Assembly: GCA_964030785.1 (NCBI GenBank)
Contig: OZ034968.1
Coordinates: 52,339,730 to 52,403,729 of the forward strand
Direction of reading: 5' to 3'
DNA: 64,000 bases
Source of the DNA: Siderastrea siderea
Lineage: Eukaryota > Cnidaria > Anthozoa > Scleractinia > Rhizangiidae
The notes beneath the pieces are model-generated. The model was not told where the DNA came from. It saw nothing but the letters and a program-made list of their open reading frames with translations, and ran no database searches. Numbering within the stretch: position 1 is the stretch's first letter; each line of letters begins with the position of its first letter. Of this stretch, positions 8,366-15,648 are shown one piece after another. Position numbers and translations under genes: made by a program.

Positions 8366-8970
8366 GGTTCTAAGAGTGTGGGACTGGGAGGGAGTGGCTT
8401 TTTATGGATCCAATAGTCTTTGGGTCTCAAGGGACGAGGACATCCATCTACATAACATAGGGCTTCCAAGGGTTGGTACACAAAATGACCATGGTAATCT
8501 TGGACACATCGTTTGGGTAATGGAGGGGTGAAATCCACAATGGTATCATCCAAGGTTTGCATCTTGATTAAAAATCGTTCCAGATCCTCCAAGGGAATAC
8601 CCCGCACATGGGTTTTCAATTCGGTCAAGGCTTTGGCATAGGTGGTAAACGCAAATCGACTCATGGTCACTTTAAATCGGTATTGTTTAAAATCATTCCA
8701 TCCTTTGACCACGGTGCTCACCGCCGCCAAACAGGCTACCAATGTACTGTTTTCCAAAAGGGGACCCGCAATCATACCGGCAGCCATCAGGAGTAAGGCC
8801 ATGCCATTGAACAAGGCATTGATACACCTGTAATGATTCAACATTTTTCGATAACACCACCATTGTTGATGATAAAAGGCATACAAGGAATCCATGCGTT
8901 GTAATAATTCCGGGGGGAAGGGAAGACCATGTTGTTTGGATCCATTCAATAACGACACGACGGTTTTCAT
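8290..8970 (-). CDS. Two-TM helical membrane protein, SLATT-like layout
   Basis: 226 aa. Two adjacent hydrophobic helices at ~51-70 and ~75-89 are followed by a W-N-D-F-K-x-Y segment and an amphipathic helical region (about 91-150), then a Cys-containing and Pro/Glu-rich tail. Similar two-TM proteins occur in other animal Polintons from memory. The order (helix, two TMs, W, helical tail) recalls SLATT domains, whose bacterial members pair with SLOG proteins; this likeness is topological and not proven. The start lies two bases after the previous stop (TAA-AG-ATG); the last 76 nt overlap the next gene. Confidence 0.75.
   Translation of the reverse strand: MKTVVSLLNGSKQHGLPFPPELLQRMDSLYAFYHQQWWCYRKMLNHYRCINALFNGMALLLMAAGMIAGPLLENSTLVACLAAVSTVVKGWNDFKQYRFKVTMSRFAFTTYAKALTELKTHVRGIPLEDLERFLIKMQTLDDTIVDFTPPLPKRCVQDYHGHFVYQPLEALCYVDGCPRPLRPKDYWIHKKPLPPSPTLLEPWPPEEEDGQKEEPSKEKAYLGSST
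8399..8406 (-). promoter_or_regulatory. TATA-like box before the 91-aa gene
   Basis: CATAAAAA, 34 nt from the ATG at 8365 and inside the 226-aa gene; heads the run of genes down to the PLA2-like protein. Confidence 0.55.
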
Positions 8971-8972
8971 CT

Positions 8973-9893
8973 TTACGGCGAAACACGGGACGACGAGGTT
9001 TGTACGCTCGGTGCTCCTCCCTGTTTATAACTGGTGACAATGCTATTGGTCATGGTGACATTAGCAATTTCACGTCCTTGGGCCAACTGTTCTTGATCTT
9101 GTAACAGCATGCGTAAACGTCGTTGTAAATCCGCTTGACGCAAGGTACGAGGCTGTCTACCAGAACTCCCAGATGACCAAGATCCTCGAGGGGTAGCTGG
9201 ATTGGAGGCCGGTGTCAAAGGGGAAGTGGGGGTATTTCGTCGTCGTCCTCGTATTCGAAACGGTCGTCGTCCACGACGACCACCACCACCACCACCTCCA
9301 CCTCCTCCACCACCACCACCACCACCACCACCACCACCACCACCTCCACCAGCACCACCAGCACCACCAGCACCTCCACCACCACCACCTCCACCAGCAC
9401 CACCAGCACCACGTCCACCACCACCACCACCAGCACCACGTCCACCACCGCGTCCACCACCACCAGCACCACGTCCACCACCACCACCACGTCCACTACG
9501 TCCACCACCACGTCCATTACCCCCAGCACCCGCTGCTGTTCGAGCACCCGTTGGTGTTCGAGCACCCGCTGCCAAGGGTACGCTAGGAGGAGTCGCAGGG
9601 GTTCGAGGACCAGAAGATGGTTGATTTCCTGGACTTCCTACCCCTGCTGGGGAAGAAGCCTGCACAGGGGGCACACCATCTGCACCGACAGGGGGGATGG
9701 ATTGCATAAACCGATAGAGGGGCTCGGCTTCCATTTCCTCCTCGGCGGCGTCGAGAAGGCCTTGGTCTCCCGACCAAAATAAATCTTGCCAGGCCCTTGG
9801 GGACATTTGATTGCCGCTGGCCGCCCCCACCCCCGCCGGGGACACGGTATCGTACGATTGCGGAGGTTGACGGTCATCATCATCATCGGCCAT
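8973..9893 (-). CDS. Poly-Gly linker protein with conserved C-terminus, probable virion component
   Basis: 306 aa. It begins with an acidic M-A-D-D-D-D-D segment, then a Pro/Ser-rich region, a Gly/Arg/Ala region with long pure Gly runs (~120-206), a basic R-R-G-R-R patch, a short coiled-coil-like Q-L-A-Q-G region and a C-terminal V-T-M-T-N-S-I-V-T-S-Y-K-Q-G-G motif. I have seen similar T-N-x-I-x-T-x-Y-K-x-G-G tails in other Polinton proteins. The C-terminus is thus the constrained part and the rest a flexible spacer, as in a spike or tether (inference). A TATAAA box lies at 9934-9939, 41 nt upstream. Confidence 0.75.
   Translation of the reverse strand: MADDDDDRQPPQSYDTVSPAGVGAASGNQMSPRAWQDLFWSGDQGLLDAAEEEMEAEPLYRFMQSIPPVGADGVPPVQASSPAGVGSPGNQPSSGPRTPATPPSVPLAAGARTPTGARTAAGAGGNGRGGGRSGRGGGGGRGAGGGGRGGGRGAGGGGGGRGAGGAGGGGGGGGAGGAGGAGGGGGGGGGGGGGGGGGGGGGGGGRRGRRPFRIRGRRRNTPTSPLTPASNPATPRGSWSSGSSGRQPRTLRQADLQRRLRMLLQDQEQLAQGREIANVTMTNSIVTSYKQGGAPSVQTSSSRVSP
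9281..9519. repeat. CCA/CCN triplet microsatellite encoding poly-Gly
   Basis: About 240 bp of near-continuous CCA, CCT, CCG and GCA triplets inside the 306-aa gene. All three frames on both strands stay open here, which yields spurious Pro-, His-, Val- and Asp-rich ORFs. Length is likely to vary by slippage between copies. Confidence 0.9.
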
Positions 9894-9933
9894 GGTTGCT
9901 CTTTTTTTTCCTGTTCAAATGGGGTGTCGTGCC

Positions 9934-9939
9934 TTTATA
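9934..9939 (-). promoter_or_regulatory. TATA box before the 306-aa gene
   Basis: TATAAA, 41 nt from the ATG at 9893, overlapping the ATPase stop region. Confidence 0.6.
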
Positions 9940-10588
9940 GTCGTTTTTGATAGGTGCGAGTCCATCCTTCGTCTTTTAAGAGGTGACTCAACACCCGTTG
10001 TTGATCGGAGGAGGCGGGATGTAAATCCAAGACCAAATACCCATACGGTCGTGTGGTGGCTTGATGAAACGTCTCCAACGTGTCTTTCCACGTGGTCGGA
10101 AACGATTGCAGCATGACATTGCGTACCCCTAATTGATCTCGGGGGTTCTTGAACGCTACAATGTAATGGGCATTGCGGGATATACTTTTCGCATAGCGAC
10201 CCACGGGAAACATGTCTTGGCACAAGTAGAGCACCGTTACCCCTTGATGATGCGAATGTTTGGTGAATAAATCCAACACGCGTTTATCGTGACTCCCTTC
10301 GTCCATTAAATCATCCAAGACCAGGACCCCCTGTCCTTCAGGAAACCATTGCACTAAGGCCTCATGATCGGGAATCCCTTCGTGAAACACCACCCCTTGA
10401 TCTTGCATGCTTCGAAATCGATCTTGCCAGGCCCCATAACAATAATGCATTTGGGTCGGTGGGGTGTCAAACAACTCGGGGTTGTCCACCAAGAGTTTTT
10501 CCGTAAACGCGGTTTTCCCACATCCCGAAGGACCCACCACCAAGATAGAGGAAGGCGTATGAAAACGAAACGGTTTCCCCGTTTGCAT
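9935..10588 (-). CDS. FtsK/HerA-superfamily (A32-like) genome-packaging ATPase
   Basis: 217 aa. Walker A G-P-S-G-C-G-K-T at 19-26 and Walker B V-L-V-L-D-D at 88-93 are intact, with downstream T-V-L-Y-L-C-Q (sensor-like) and a C-terminal basic segment. Length and motif spacing fit the packaging ATPases of adenovirus-like and Polinton elements, which drive DNA into the preformed capsid. A TATA-like box (10629-10636) 41 nt upstream overlaps the 3' end of the tRNA-like gene. The gene is the only product of its unit before the 306-aa gene, 41 nt downstream. Confidence 0.95.
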   Translation of the reverse strand: MQTGKPFRFHTPSSILVVGPSGCGKTAFTEKLLVDNPELFDTPPTQMHYCYGAWQDRFRSMQDQGVVFHEGIPDHEALVQWFPEGQGVLVLDDLMDEGSHDKRVLDLFTKHSHHQGVTVLYLCQDMFPVGRYAKSISRNAHYIVAFKNPRDQLGVRNVMLQSFPTTWKDTLETFHQATTRPYGYLVLDLHPASSDQQRVLSHLLKDEGWTRTYQKRL

Positions 10589-10613
10589 GATGACGACGAC
10601 GAACTACCCTTAG

Positions 10614-10622
10614 AAAAAAAAA
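10614..10622 (-). terminator. Pol III terminator (T9) for the tRNA-like unit
   Basis: A run of nine A on plus (nine T on the transcribed-sense minus strand) begins 13 nt beyond the tRNA-like 3' end. Four or more T ends RNA polymerase III transcripts. Confidence 0.75.
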
Positions 10623-10628
10623 GGCACC

Positions 10629-10636
10629 TTTTTATT
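10629..10636 (-). promoter_or_regulatory. TATA-like box before the ATPase gene
   Basis: AATAAAAA followed by GG, 41 nt from the ATG at 10588; touches the last base of the tRNA-like gene. Confidence 0.5.
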
Positions 10637-10723
10637 GGAATCGGTGGGACTCGAACCCACGCACGACCCTCCTCATGTATCCGAAGGGGGATCCAAAGGC
10701 TCTACCGACTGAGCTACGACTCC
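10636..10723 (-). tRNA. tRNA-like Pol III gene with a non-canonical anticodon region
   Basis: 88 nt. The acceptor stem GGAGTCG/CGATTCC pairs 7 of 7 (one G-U), with discriminator A. The D arm GCTC/GAGC and T arm GTGGG-TTCGAGT-CCCAC are canonical. Internal promoter boxes match consensus: A box TAGCTCAGTCGG (10705-10716) and B box GGTTCGAGTCC (10647-10657). The 37 nt between D and T arms are about 15 nt longer than in a standard tRNA, and I cannot draw a 5-bp anticodon stem with a 7-nt loop; an ATCC-CCCTTC-GGAT hairpin is possible. It may be an intron-bearing or decayed tRNA, or a tRNA-derived viral RNA. No amino acid is assigned. Confidence 0.75.
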
Positions 10724-10749
10724 GACACCACTTTTTTTTTCCAACAAAT

Positions 10750-10755
10750 TTTATT
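10750..10755 (-). terminator. Poly(A) signal for the capsid-protease unit
   Basis: AATAAA on minus begins right at the protease stop codon (TAA-ATAAAA overlap), so the 3' UTR would be very short and ends just before the tRNA-like gene. Confidence 0.65.
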
Positions 10756-11294
10756 TAAGCATTACATTGATGATACGGCTGACAACAAAGTTGATACCAT
10801 CTGGCTTCTTGGCCTACAATCAATTGTTGAAGGCGTTGACCGGCTTGATGGTCATTACTAACATAATCATGATCCGAAAACTCATTTAAAAACGCTTGCA
10901 AGGTCCGTCCACGGGCTTTGGCTTTCAAGTACAACAAGGCGTAATCACCACAACTCTTGCTTGTAATGGCTTGGAGGGACTTGCCATTGGTCACTACATA
11001 CTTCCAATGTTGGACGATCCAATCTCGTAACGGGGTCGCTTGCACGTACGTATCCAATGGCAAAGCATAACTGTCCAGGACTTCACACACCTTTCCATCG
11101 GTCCACACCGCTAACCAATGTTGTCCCGGTTGATCGTGTGGGTCGGTATTCACAATGTACCCTTGAGGGGTAGTCTTGACAGGACTCTTGGGTAAACGAT
11201 CACAGGCCACCGTCCCGTAAAAGACCGGGTTCAATTGGGGGTCGTCTCGGGCTAAATAATCCAACTGCACATTATTCAAGGCCACATGTTCCAT
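10755..11294 (-). CDS. Adenain-like cysteine protease (maturation protease)
   Basis: 179 aa. Catalytic set visible in adenain/Ulp1 order: H59 in G-Q-H-W-L-A-V-W, D74 in E-V-L-D-S-Y, Q108 and C115 in S-K-S-C-G-D-Y-A-L. Adenain processes capsid and core precursors inside the assembling particle. Matching substrate motifs (Q-x-G-G and Q-x-G-x-G) occur in at least eight neighbouring small proteins. The start lies two bases after the capsid gene stop (TGA-AG-ATG) and no TATA box of its own is seen, so both are probably read from one transcript. Confidence 0.95.
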   Translation of the reverse strand: MEHVALNNVQLDYLARDDPQLNPVFYGTVACDRLPKSPVKTTPQGYIVNTDPHDQPGQHWLAVWTDGKVCEVLDSYALPLDTYVQATPLRDWIVQHWKYVVTNGKSLQAITSKSCGDYALLYLKAKARGRTLQAFLNEFSDHDYVSNDHQAGQRLQQLIVGQEARWYQLCCQPYHQCNA

Positions 11295-11296
11295 CT

Positions 11297-12697
11297 TCAG
11301 TGTTGGTAAATGTTATACAACACGGCTCCGTTCCTGTCAATCTCCAGCAAATTCTCAAATTCTCCATACACGAGTACGGTTATATTGACACCGGGGGCAG
11401 CTCCAAATTCCAACACCAGTTGTAAATCACCTGTTTGCTTGGGGTTGAGGTTTTGACTGTCAGCACATCCATTGGCCACATTGTCAAACATGTACAAGGT
11501 ACAATTTTTATCTTCGCCCCAATCCAGCAGTTCTACCATATTGCCTTTCTTTTTACACCAGGCACCACTGGCTTGCAGAAAACGGAAGTAGCCTAGATTA
11601 TCTCGGGTGCCATTGTTGTGCACTAACTGGAGGGTTTCATAAGGGTACTCTTCTCCTCTGACAATCTGTTTAATGGACGTCAGACCAAATTTCTGGAAAC
11701 AGAACGGATCTCGGGTCACATCTCCATTGAAGGCGCGGCTGTCCAGTAACCCCACAATCAATCGGTCAGGTATTCTGTTTTGAAACAGGTTGGGGATATC
11801 AAAGCGGACCAGGTTGTTTTGCATGCTGAAGGTCCGGATTTCACTGCGGACGGTCGGGTAAGCTGCCACTTGGCCTTCATTGTGTCTTTTGCTAGAGATA
11901 CTCTGGTAGATGGCGTCATTCAAACGCAGTTGGCAGAGATGAAACCGTAGTTTCACATCCCCTTCTAGTAATCGACCAGCTAGAGCCACTCCATTCAAAA
12001 ACAGGCTGGGACCATTGAAATGAAATTTCATCTTGATTTCGATACCAGGCACCAACAATTTGCCGGTATGAAAGACTTCCAAGTGCGGGGTAAACACGAG
12101 ACTGTGGGTGACACCTCCAGCATACTTGGCCACTTCAGCTTTCATGGCGCGCAAGGCCCCTTTGTGATTGGCAGGGAGATTCTGGTAGTCTACATGTCCG
12201 GCACCAGCATTCGCTGCGGTGTTGGTATTGTTGTTGGTCCATTCGGGTGGGAAATCCACTTGATTGAACCATCCTTGGGGTCCTAACACGGTCTTGCCAT
12301 CTTCTCGGTCATAATTCAACAAGGTTTCCAGGTAAGCTTTGTAATGATACGTGTCGGATTGTGGACTGATCAACGTGCCATTCAACTGCAAGTCAATTTG
12401 TTTGATGATGGAATGGGCCAAATTATTGACGGGCCACAATTTCTGATTGGCCACCAAGTTCCCGGCATCCTCCTTTTTCAAACTCAATTCCATGGTAAAG
12501 TAACTGCGTCCCAAATCCACAAAATCGTCCAACCCCGGTATGATGAATTCCATAGGATTGATACCCGTGGTGGTGGGTTGGATGGTGACCATGCGATAGG
12601 CATTGATGCTAATGTCGGTCGGTGGCACCTTGAAAATCCGTAAGGCAGGGTTGGCGGTCCCTTCGGAACGCGGATGCGCTGGGGCAGCTTCGGTCAT
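11297..12697 (-). CDS. Major capsid protein, hexon-like double jelly roll
   Basis: 466 aa, a usual length for Polinton/adintovirus capsid proteins. I recognise it from the N-terminal pattern (a F-K-V-P-P-T-D-x-S motif, then I-N-P-M-E-F-I-I-P-G-x-x-D-F-V-D-L, then L-W-P-V-N-N-L-A-H-S-I) and the internal L-V-F-T-P-H-L-E-V-F-H-T-G-K-L-L-P segment. It forms the icosahedral shell; trimers of two jelly rolls give pseudo-hexameric capsomers in this lineage. A TATAAAAA box sits at 12745-12752, 48 nt upstream within the preceding small gene. The protease gene follows immediately. Confidence 0.92.
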   Translation of the reverse strand: MTEAAPAHPRSEGTANPALRIFKVPPTDISINAYRMVTIQPTTTGINPMEFIIPGLDDFVDLGRSYFTMELSLKKEDAGNLVANQKLWPVNNLAHSIIKQIDLQLNGTLISPQSDTYHYKAYLETLLNYDREDGKTVLGPQGWFNQVDFPPEWTNNNTNTAANAGAGHVDYQNLPANHKGALRAMKAEVAKYAGGVTHSLVFTPHLEVFHTGKLLVPGIEIKMKFHFNGPSLFLNGVALAGRLLEGDVKLRFHLCQLRLNDAIYQSISSKRHNEGQVAAYPTVRSEIRTFSMQNNLVRFDIPNLFQNRIPDRLIVGLLDSRAFNGDVTRDPFCFQKFGLTSIKQIVRGEEYPYETLQLVHNNGTRDNLGYFRFLQASGAWCKKKGNMVELLDWGEDKNCTLYMFDNVANGCADSQNLNPKQTGDLQLVLEFGAAPGVNITVLVYGEFENLLEIDRNGAVLYNIYQH

Positions 12698-12698
12698 T

Positions 12699-12929
12699 TT
12701 AGCGGCGTCGTCGTCGAGTGGTACCCCGTCGTCGTCGTGAGGGGTTTTTATAGCGTCGTCGGGCTAAACGTTGTCTCAAATCAAACCCGGGGACTCTCAT
12801 GACCTCGGGACTTAACCATCCACCACGTTGTCGTCGTGGCATGAGTTTCCAAAACGGATACAGTCCACCCCATTGAGACAACCCTCGATTACTACGAATC
12901 CGTCGAGGTCGTGAATGCACGGGTTCCAT
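12699..12929 (-). CDS. Small Arg-rich core-like protein
   Basis: 76 aa, 25-30 percent Arg. It has two fits to the adenain rule: QWGG-L at 19-23 and QRGG-W at 34-38, so cleavage would leave an Arg-rich C-terminal peptide ending in RRRRR. Start and preceding stop overlap by one base (TAATG), and its own stop lies one base before the capsid gene ATG. DNA condensation is inferred from charge. No family recognised. Confidence 0.7.
   Translation of the reverse strand: MEPVHSRPRRIRSNRGLSQWGGLYPFWKLMPRRQRGGWLSPEVMRVPGFDLRQRLARRRYKNPSRRRRGTTRRRRR
12745..12752 (-). promoter_or_regulatory. TATA box before the major capsid gene
   Basis: TATAAAAA followed by CCCC, 48 nt from the ATG at 12697, inside the 76-aa gene. 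Confidence 0.65.
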
Positions 12930-13255
12930 TAGACTCCCAAAATATCACGGGCACGTTTGGTTTGTTTGGGAAATAAGGCCGTGGCTACACGCACGGCGTC
13001 TTTCACGTTCTTATGACTCAACGCTTTCTTGGCTTGTTTGGTGATTTCCTTTTTAAGGACTTGTTCGGCTTTGCGTTTAACACCGCGTGTCAAACCCGTT
13101 TCCAAGCCTCTCTTGATATTACTAGGCAATTTTAAAGGATTTCGCGTCCTTATAAGACCTTGCAACCCACCACGCATCAGATCCGTCACCAACCCTTTGC
13201 CTTGTTGATCATACCACTCGTCGGTTCGAAATCGGGTCAAACTTCCCCCACGCAT
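12929..13255 (-). CDS. Basic helical virion protein, pVI/core-like candidate
   Basis: 108 aa. It starts M-R-G-G-S and carries M-R-G-G at 27-30 and QQGK-G at 17-21, all fitting adenain sites. The rest is helical and Lys/Arg-rich, with K-R-K-A-E-Q and a C-terminal K-R-A-R-D-I-L-G-V motif; similar K-R-x-x-D-I-(F/L)-G tails recur in Polintons from memory. In adenovirus a C-terminal peptide of pVI activates the protease; whether this tail does so is untested. A TATAAAAA box lies at 13312-13319, 57 nt upstream. Confidence 0.7.
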   Translation of the reverse strand: MRGGSLTRFRTDEWYDQQGKGLVTDLMRGGLQGLIRTRNPLKLPSNIKRGLETGLTRGVKRKAEQVLKKEITKQAKKALSHKNVKDAVRVATALFPKQTKRARDILGV

Positions 13256-13311
13256 GGTGCCTTCTTCTTCACCAGGGATAAACGTTTTGTTTAGGCTTTA
13301 TGGGACTCCCC

Positions 13312-13319
13312 TTTTTATA
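13312..13319 (-). promoter_or_regulatory. TATA box before the 108/76-aa pair
   Basis: TATAAAAA followed by GGGG, 57 nt from the ATG at 13255. Confidence 0.65.
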
Positions 13320-13328
13320 CCGTCATCA

Positions 13329-13514
13329 TCATCGCCGTCGTCGTTTTTTCCGAAAAGCGGCTTCCAACCCTTTTTTAGCCCCGTAACTCGCGGCACCACT
13401 TGCGGCACCCAACGCCACAGCTTTTCCTCCAGCGATCAAGGCTGGAATGAGGGCCGCCAGGGGCAAGAGACCCCCTCGTTGCCTTCTTCTTCGACGCACT
13501 CTTGTCTTGGGCAT
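13329..13514 (-). CDS. Protein X (mu precursor)-like peptide, copy 2
   Basis: 61 aa. R-V-R-R-R-R-R precedes QRGG (12-15), followed by a long Ala/Leu/Ile-rich hydrophobic segment (~16-50) and a basic tail R-K-K-R-R-R-R. The layout closely parallels adenovirus core protein X, where the protease cuts after a Gly-Gly between the Arg-rich part and the hydrophobic tail. It shares Q-R-G-G plus G-K-A-V-A-L with the 54-aa gene at 7609-7773, so the two look like paralogues. A CATAAAAA box (13547-13554) lies 33 nt upstream. Confidence 0.8.
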   Translation of the reverse strand: MPKTRVRRRRRQRGGLLPLAALIPALIAGGKAVALGAASGAASYGAKKGLEAAFRKKRRRR

Positions 13515-13546
13515 CTTGTCATTGCGACACTCCCTTAGCCACCCCC

Positions 13547-13554
13547 TTTTTATG
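13547..13554 (-). promoter_or_regulatory. TATA-like box before the 61-aa gene
   Basis: CATAAAAA followed by GGGGG, 33 nt from the ATG at 13514; overlaps the stop of structural paralogue A. Confidence 0.55.
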
Positions 13555-14593
13555 TCTTTTTGAAGTGTAACGTGACAATGGTATGACCTTCACCAAACTT
13601 GACCAAGTCTCCTCCGGCACCAATCGTTTCAGCCACTTGAACGTGAATCATTTCCACCACCTCGTTACGAAGAGACATGTAATGAATGTGCAACGGTTCA
13701 AAATACAGGGTGCCACGTGCTTCTCGCTTGTACTGGATTTCACGCAACAAATCAGTCACGCGATTGCCCACCATCATACTGCCTGCCACGTCCGAGTACA
13801 CGTGCAACGATCGGGTGGGTTCCCCCACCACGGAACGAAACGCCGTATTCAAGTTGGTGAAACGCCACCCACAACTCATACTCAATTGTAAATAATCCGG
13901 TAAAATCGCACGCACCGTCCAAAAGACCGCGTTCCCCTGACCGTCGGTGACATCCTGCCAATCGCTGTTGTTGGTGATGTCGGGGACTTGATCCCCCATG
14001 AAGTCTTGCTGTAAGTTCGGGCCCAACACCAATCCACTGCTAATTTTACGTAACCATCCCATCTTGAGCGCCAACTTGGTGTAGATGGTCAGGACTGGTG
14101 TTTTGTTACCACAATGGCAGACATTCGTGTTGTCGATGAGCAGATCGTCGCCTTCCCACTTGAACTTGACGTAGGTGTGTTTGCCTTGATCGTTGGAAAA
14201 CCGGCCTCCTTGAATGGCCGTTTCCTGGCGTCGTTGTTCCAAATGGGCAATGGCGGCTTTCATGAAACTCACGCCATCCACCACCCAATCCAAATCTTGA
14301 ACGTCTTGGATGAGGGTTTGCGCCGTGCCTATGCGCGCGGCCATGGTGCCATCGGTTTTACCCGGGGCGGGATAAGTGATCTCCCACGACGTCGCTAGGA
14401 TGTACCCATCTTTCTTCACCAACTCGTACAAATTGACGCGGGTATCCGGTAAGGAAATGGCACTCAACCCCACTTGCCATCCACCCCCTGTGAGCTGTAA
14501 CGGTTGAGGTAAACGAATCTTGAAGGAATTGGCTTGGTTGTTGGGAAATTCACGTCGGTTGGCATGACTCGGTAACGTCACGTAAAACGACAT
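13550..14593 (-). CDS. Polinton structural protein paralogue A (penton/minor capsid or spike candidate)
   Basis: 347 aa. The N-terminus S-F-Y-V-T-L-P-S-H-A-N with F-P-N-N, followed by L-P-Q-P-L-x-L-T-G-G-G-W, is a signature I recall from many animal Polintons. The C-terminus F-G-E-G-H-T-I-V-T-L-H-F-K matches paralogue B. Predominantly beta-looking. As the only pair of jelly-roll-sized candidates beside the hexon-like protein, a vertex or minor capsid role is plausible but not shown by sequence. A weak TTTAAAAG box precedes it inside the end of paralogue B. Confidence 0.8.
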   Translation of the reverse strand: MSFYVTLPSHANRREFPNNQANSFKIRLPQPLQLTGGGWQVGLSAISLPDTRVNLYELVKKDGYILATSWEITYPAPGKTDGTMAARIGTAQTLIQDVQDLDWVVDGVSFMKAAIAHLEQRRQETAIQGGRFSNDQGKHTYVKFKWEGDDLLIDNTNVCHCGNKTPVLTIYTKLALKMGWLRKISSGLVLGPNLQQDFMGDQVPDITNNSDWQDVTDGQGNAVFWTVRAILPDYLQLSMSCGWRFTNLNTAFRSVVGEPTRSLHVYSDVAGSMMVGNRVTDLLREIQYKREARGTLYFEPLHIHYMSLRNEVVEMIHVQVAETIGAGGDLVKFGEGHTIVTLHFKKT

Positions 14594-14603
14594 TTTGTCT
14601 TCT

Positions 14604-15644
14604 TCATACCACCACTTCCCTTTTAAAGTGGAGGGTCAGGAGGGTACGCCCTTCACCAAATTTCACCAGATCCCCATTGGTTTCGGCCATCTGGGTTTCG
14701 ACGATTTCTACCACTTCGTTGCGTACTGGGACATATTGAATATGTCGAGGTTCAAAGTGGGTGGTGTTTTGAGGCTGGTACTTGATTTCTCGTAAGAGAT
14801 CGGTGATACGGCCCCCTACCATACTGCTGGTCCCTACATCACAATACACGTGCAAAGGACGCGTGGAGGGAAATTCCAACGAAGGACGAAAGGTCTTGTT
14901 CACATTCACAAACCGCCAATTACACGTCATACTCAAGTTCAGATAATCCCCATCCACTTTCCAAAAGGCGGGCTGGTTGCTGCCATCCAGGACATCGGAC
15001 GGGGTGGGAATGGAGTCCGTATGAAATTCTTGCAAGAGATTGGGTCCCAATCGATACACGCCCGTCGACACTTGTTCAATCCATCCCATTCTCAGCGCCA
15101 AGGTTCTGCCCCATAACACGCGTGCCACTTGCACTTTGTAATCCACATTGACGGTATTCAACAACAAATCCCCTTCGGAGGTCCATTCAAAGGTCGGGTA
15201 TAATTTGACGCCATTGTCCTCGGCCCATTTGTTGAGGGGTTCGGTTTCTTTGGCACGGGCTTGCACGTAACGGTACACCAATTGATGAAAAAAGTGCGAT
15301 CCCGTCAACGAGGCCATCTCCTTTCTCATATCTCGTCCGTAGACAGTGAGTTCGCGACGTTCATGGTACCATCGATCGTTGCCTTGATCGTCTTTGGTAT
15401 ACACCCGTTCGTGCCATCGTACGTACAACAGAGGATGGGAATCACCCACGCCTCCTTCTTCCGCTACCACCGGAATGGTGGGTAAGGATAAACTCACCAT
15501 ACCCACCATCCATCCTCGTCCCACAAATCGGATGGGTTTAGGCAATCGGTTTCTGAAATGATGACTCTTGTTCCCAGGAAACTCTTTGGTACTCGCATGA
15601 CTCATCAACGTCACGTAAAACGAAGAGTTGGGTACCAATGTCAT
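14604..15644 (-). CDS. Polinton structural protein paralogue B
   Basis: 346 aa, adjacent to and clearly related to paralogue A: shared S-F-Y-V-T-L-x-S-H-A-(N/S), E-F-P-x-N, L-P-x-P, G-W-x-V-G-(L/M), L-G-P-N-L-x-Q-(D/E)-F, L-x-L-S-M-(S/T)-C-x-W-R-F, R-I/V-T-D-L-L-R-E-I-x-Y, R-N-E-V-V-E and F-G-E-G-(H/R)-T-x-x-T-L-H-F-K. Central parts diverge, so the duplication is not recent. Two divergent copies could form alternative vertex or spike components. A 10-nt gap separates the two genes. Confidence 0.8.
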   Translation of the reverse strand: MTLVPNSSFYVTLMSHASTKEFPGNKSHHFRNRLPKPIRFVGRGWMVGMVSLSLPTIPVVAEEGGVGDSHPLLYVRWHERVYTKDDQGNDRWYHERRELTVYGRDMRKEMASLTGSHFFHQLVYRYVQARAKETEPLNKWAEDNGVKLYPTFEWTSEGDLLLNTVNVDYKVQVARVLWGRTLALRMGWIEQVSTGVYRLGPNLLQEFHTDSIPTPSDVLDGSNQPAFWKVDGDYLNLSMTCNWRFVNVNKTFRPSLEFPSTRPLHVYCDVGTSSMVGGRITDLLREIKYQPQNTTHFEPRHIQYVPVRNEVVEIVETQMAETNGDLVKFGEGRTLLTLHFKREVVV

Positions 15645-15648
15645 TGTT

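Noticed and set aside
9202..9624. Pro-, His- and Val-rich ORFs opposite or beside the poly-Gly tract
   Set aside because: CCN triplets keep every frame open; start, TATA box and C-terminal motif support the 306-aa minus-strand gene only.
10636..10723. Calling a specific tRNA isotype (T-C-C-C could be read as a CCC anticodon)
   Set aside because: The flanking 5-bp anticodon stem does not pair, so an isotype would be a guess.
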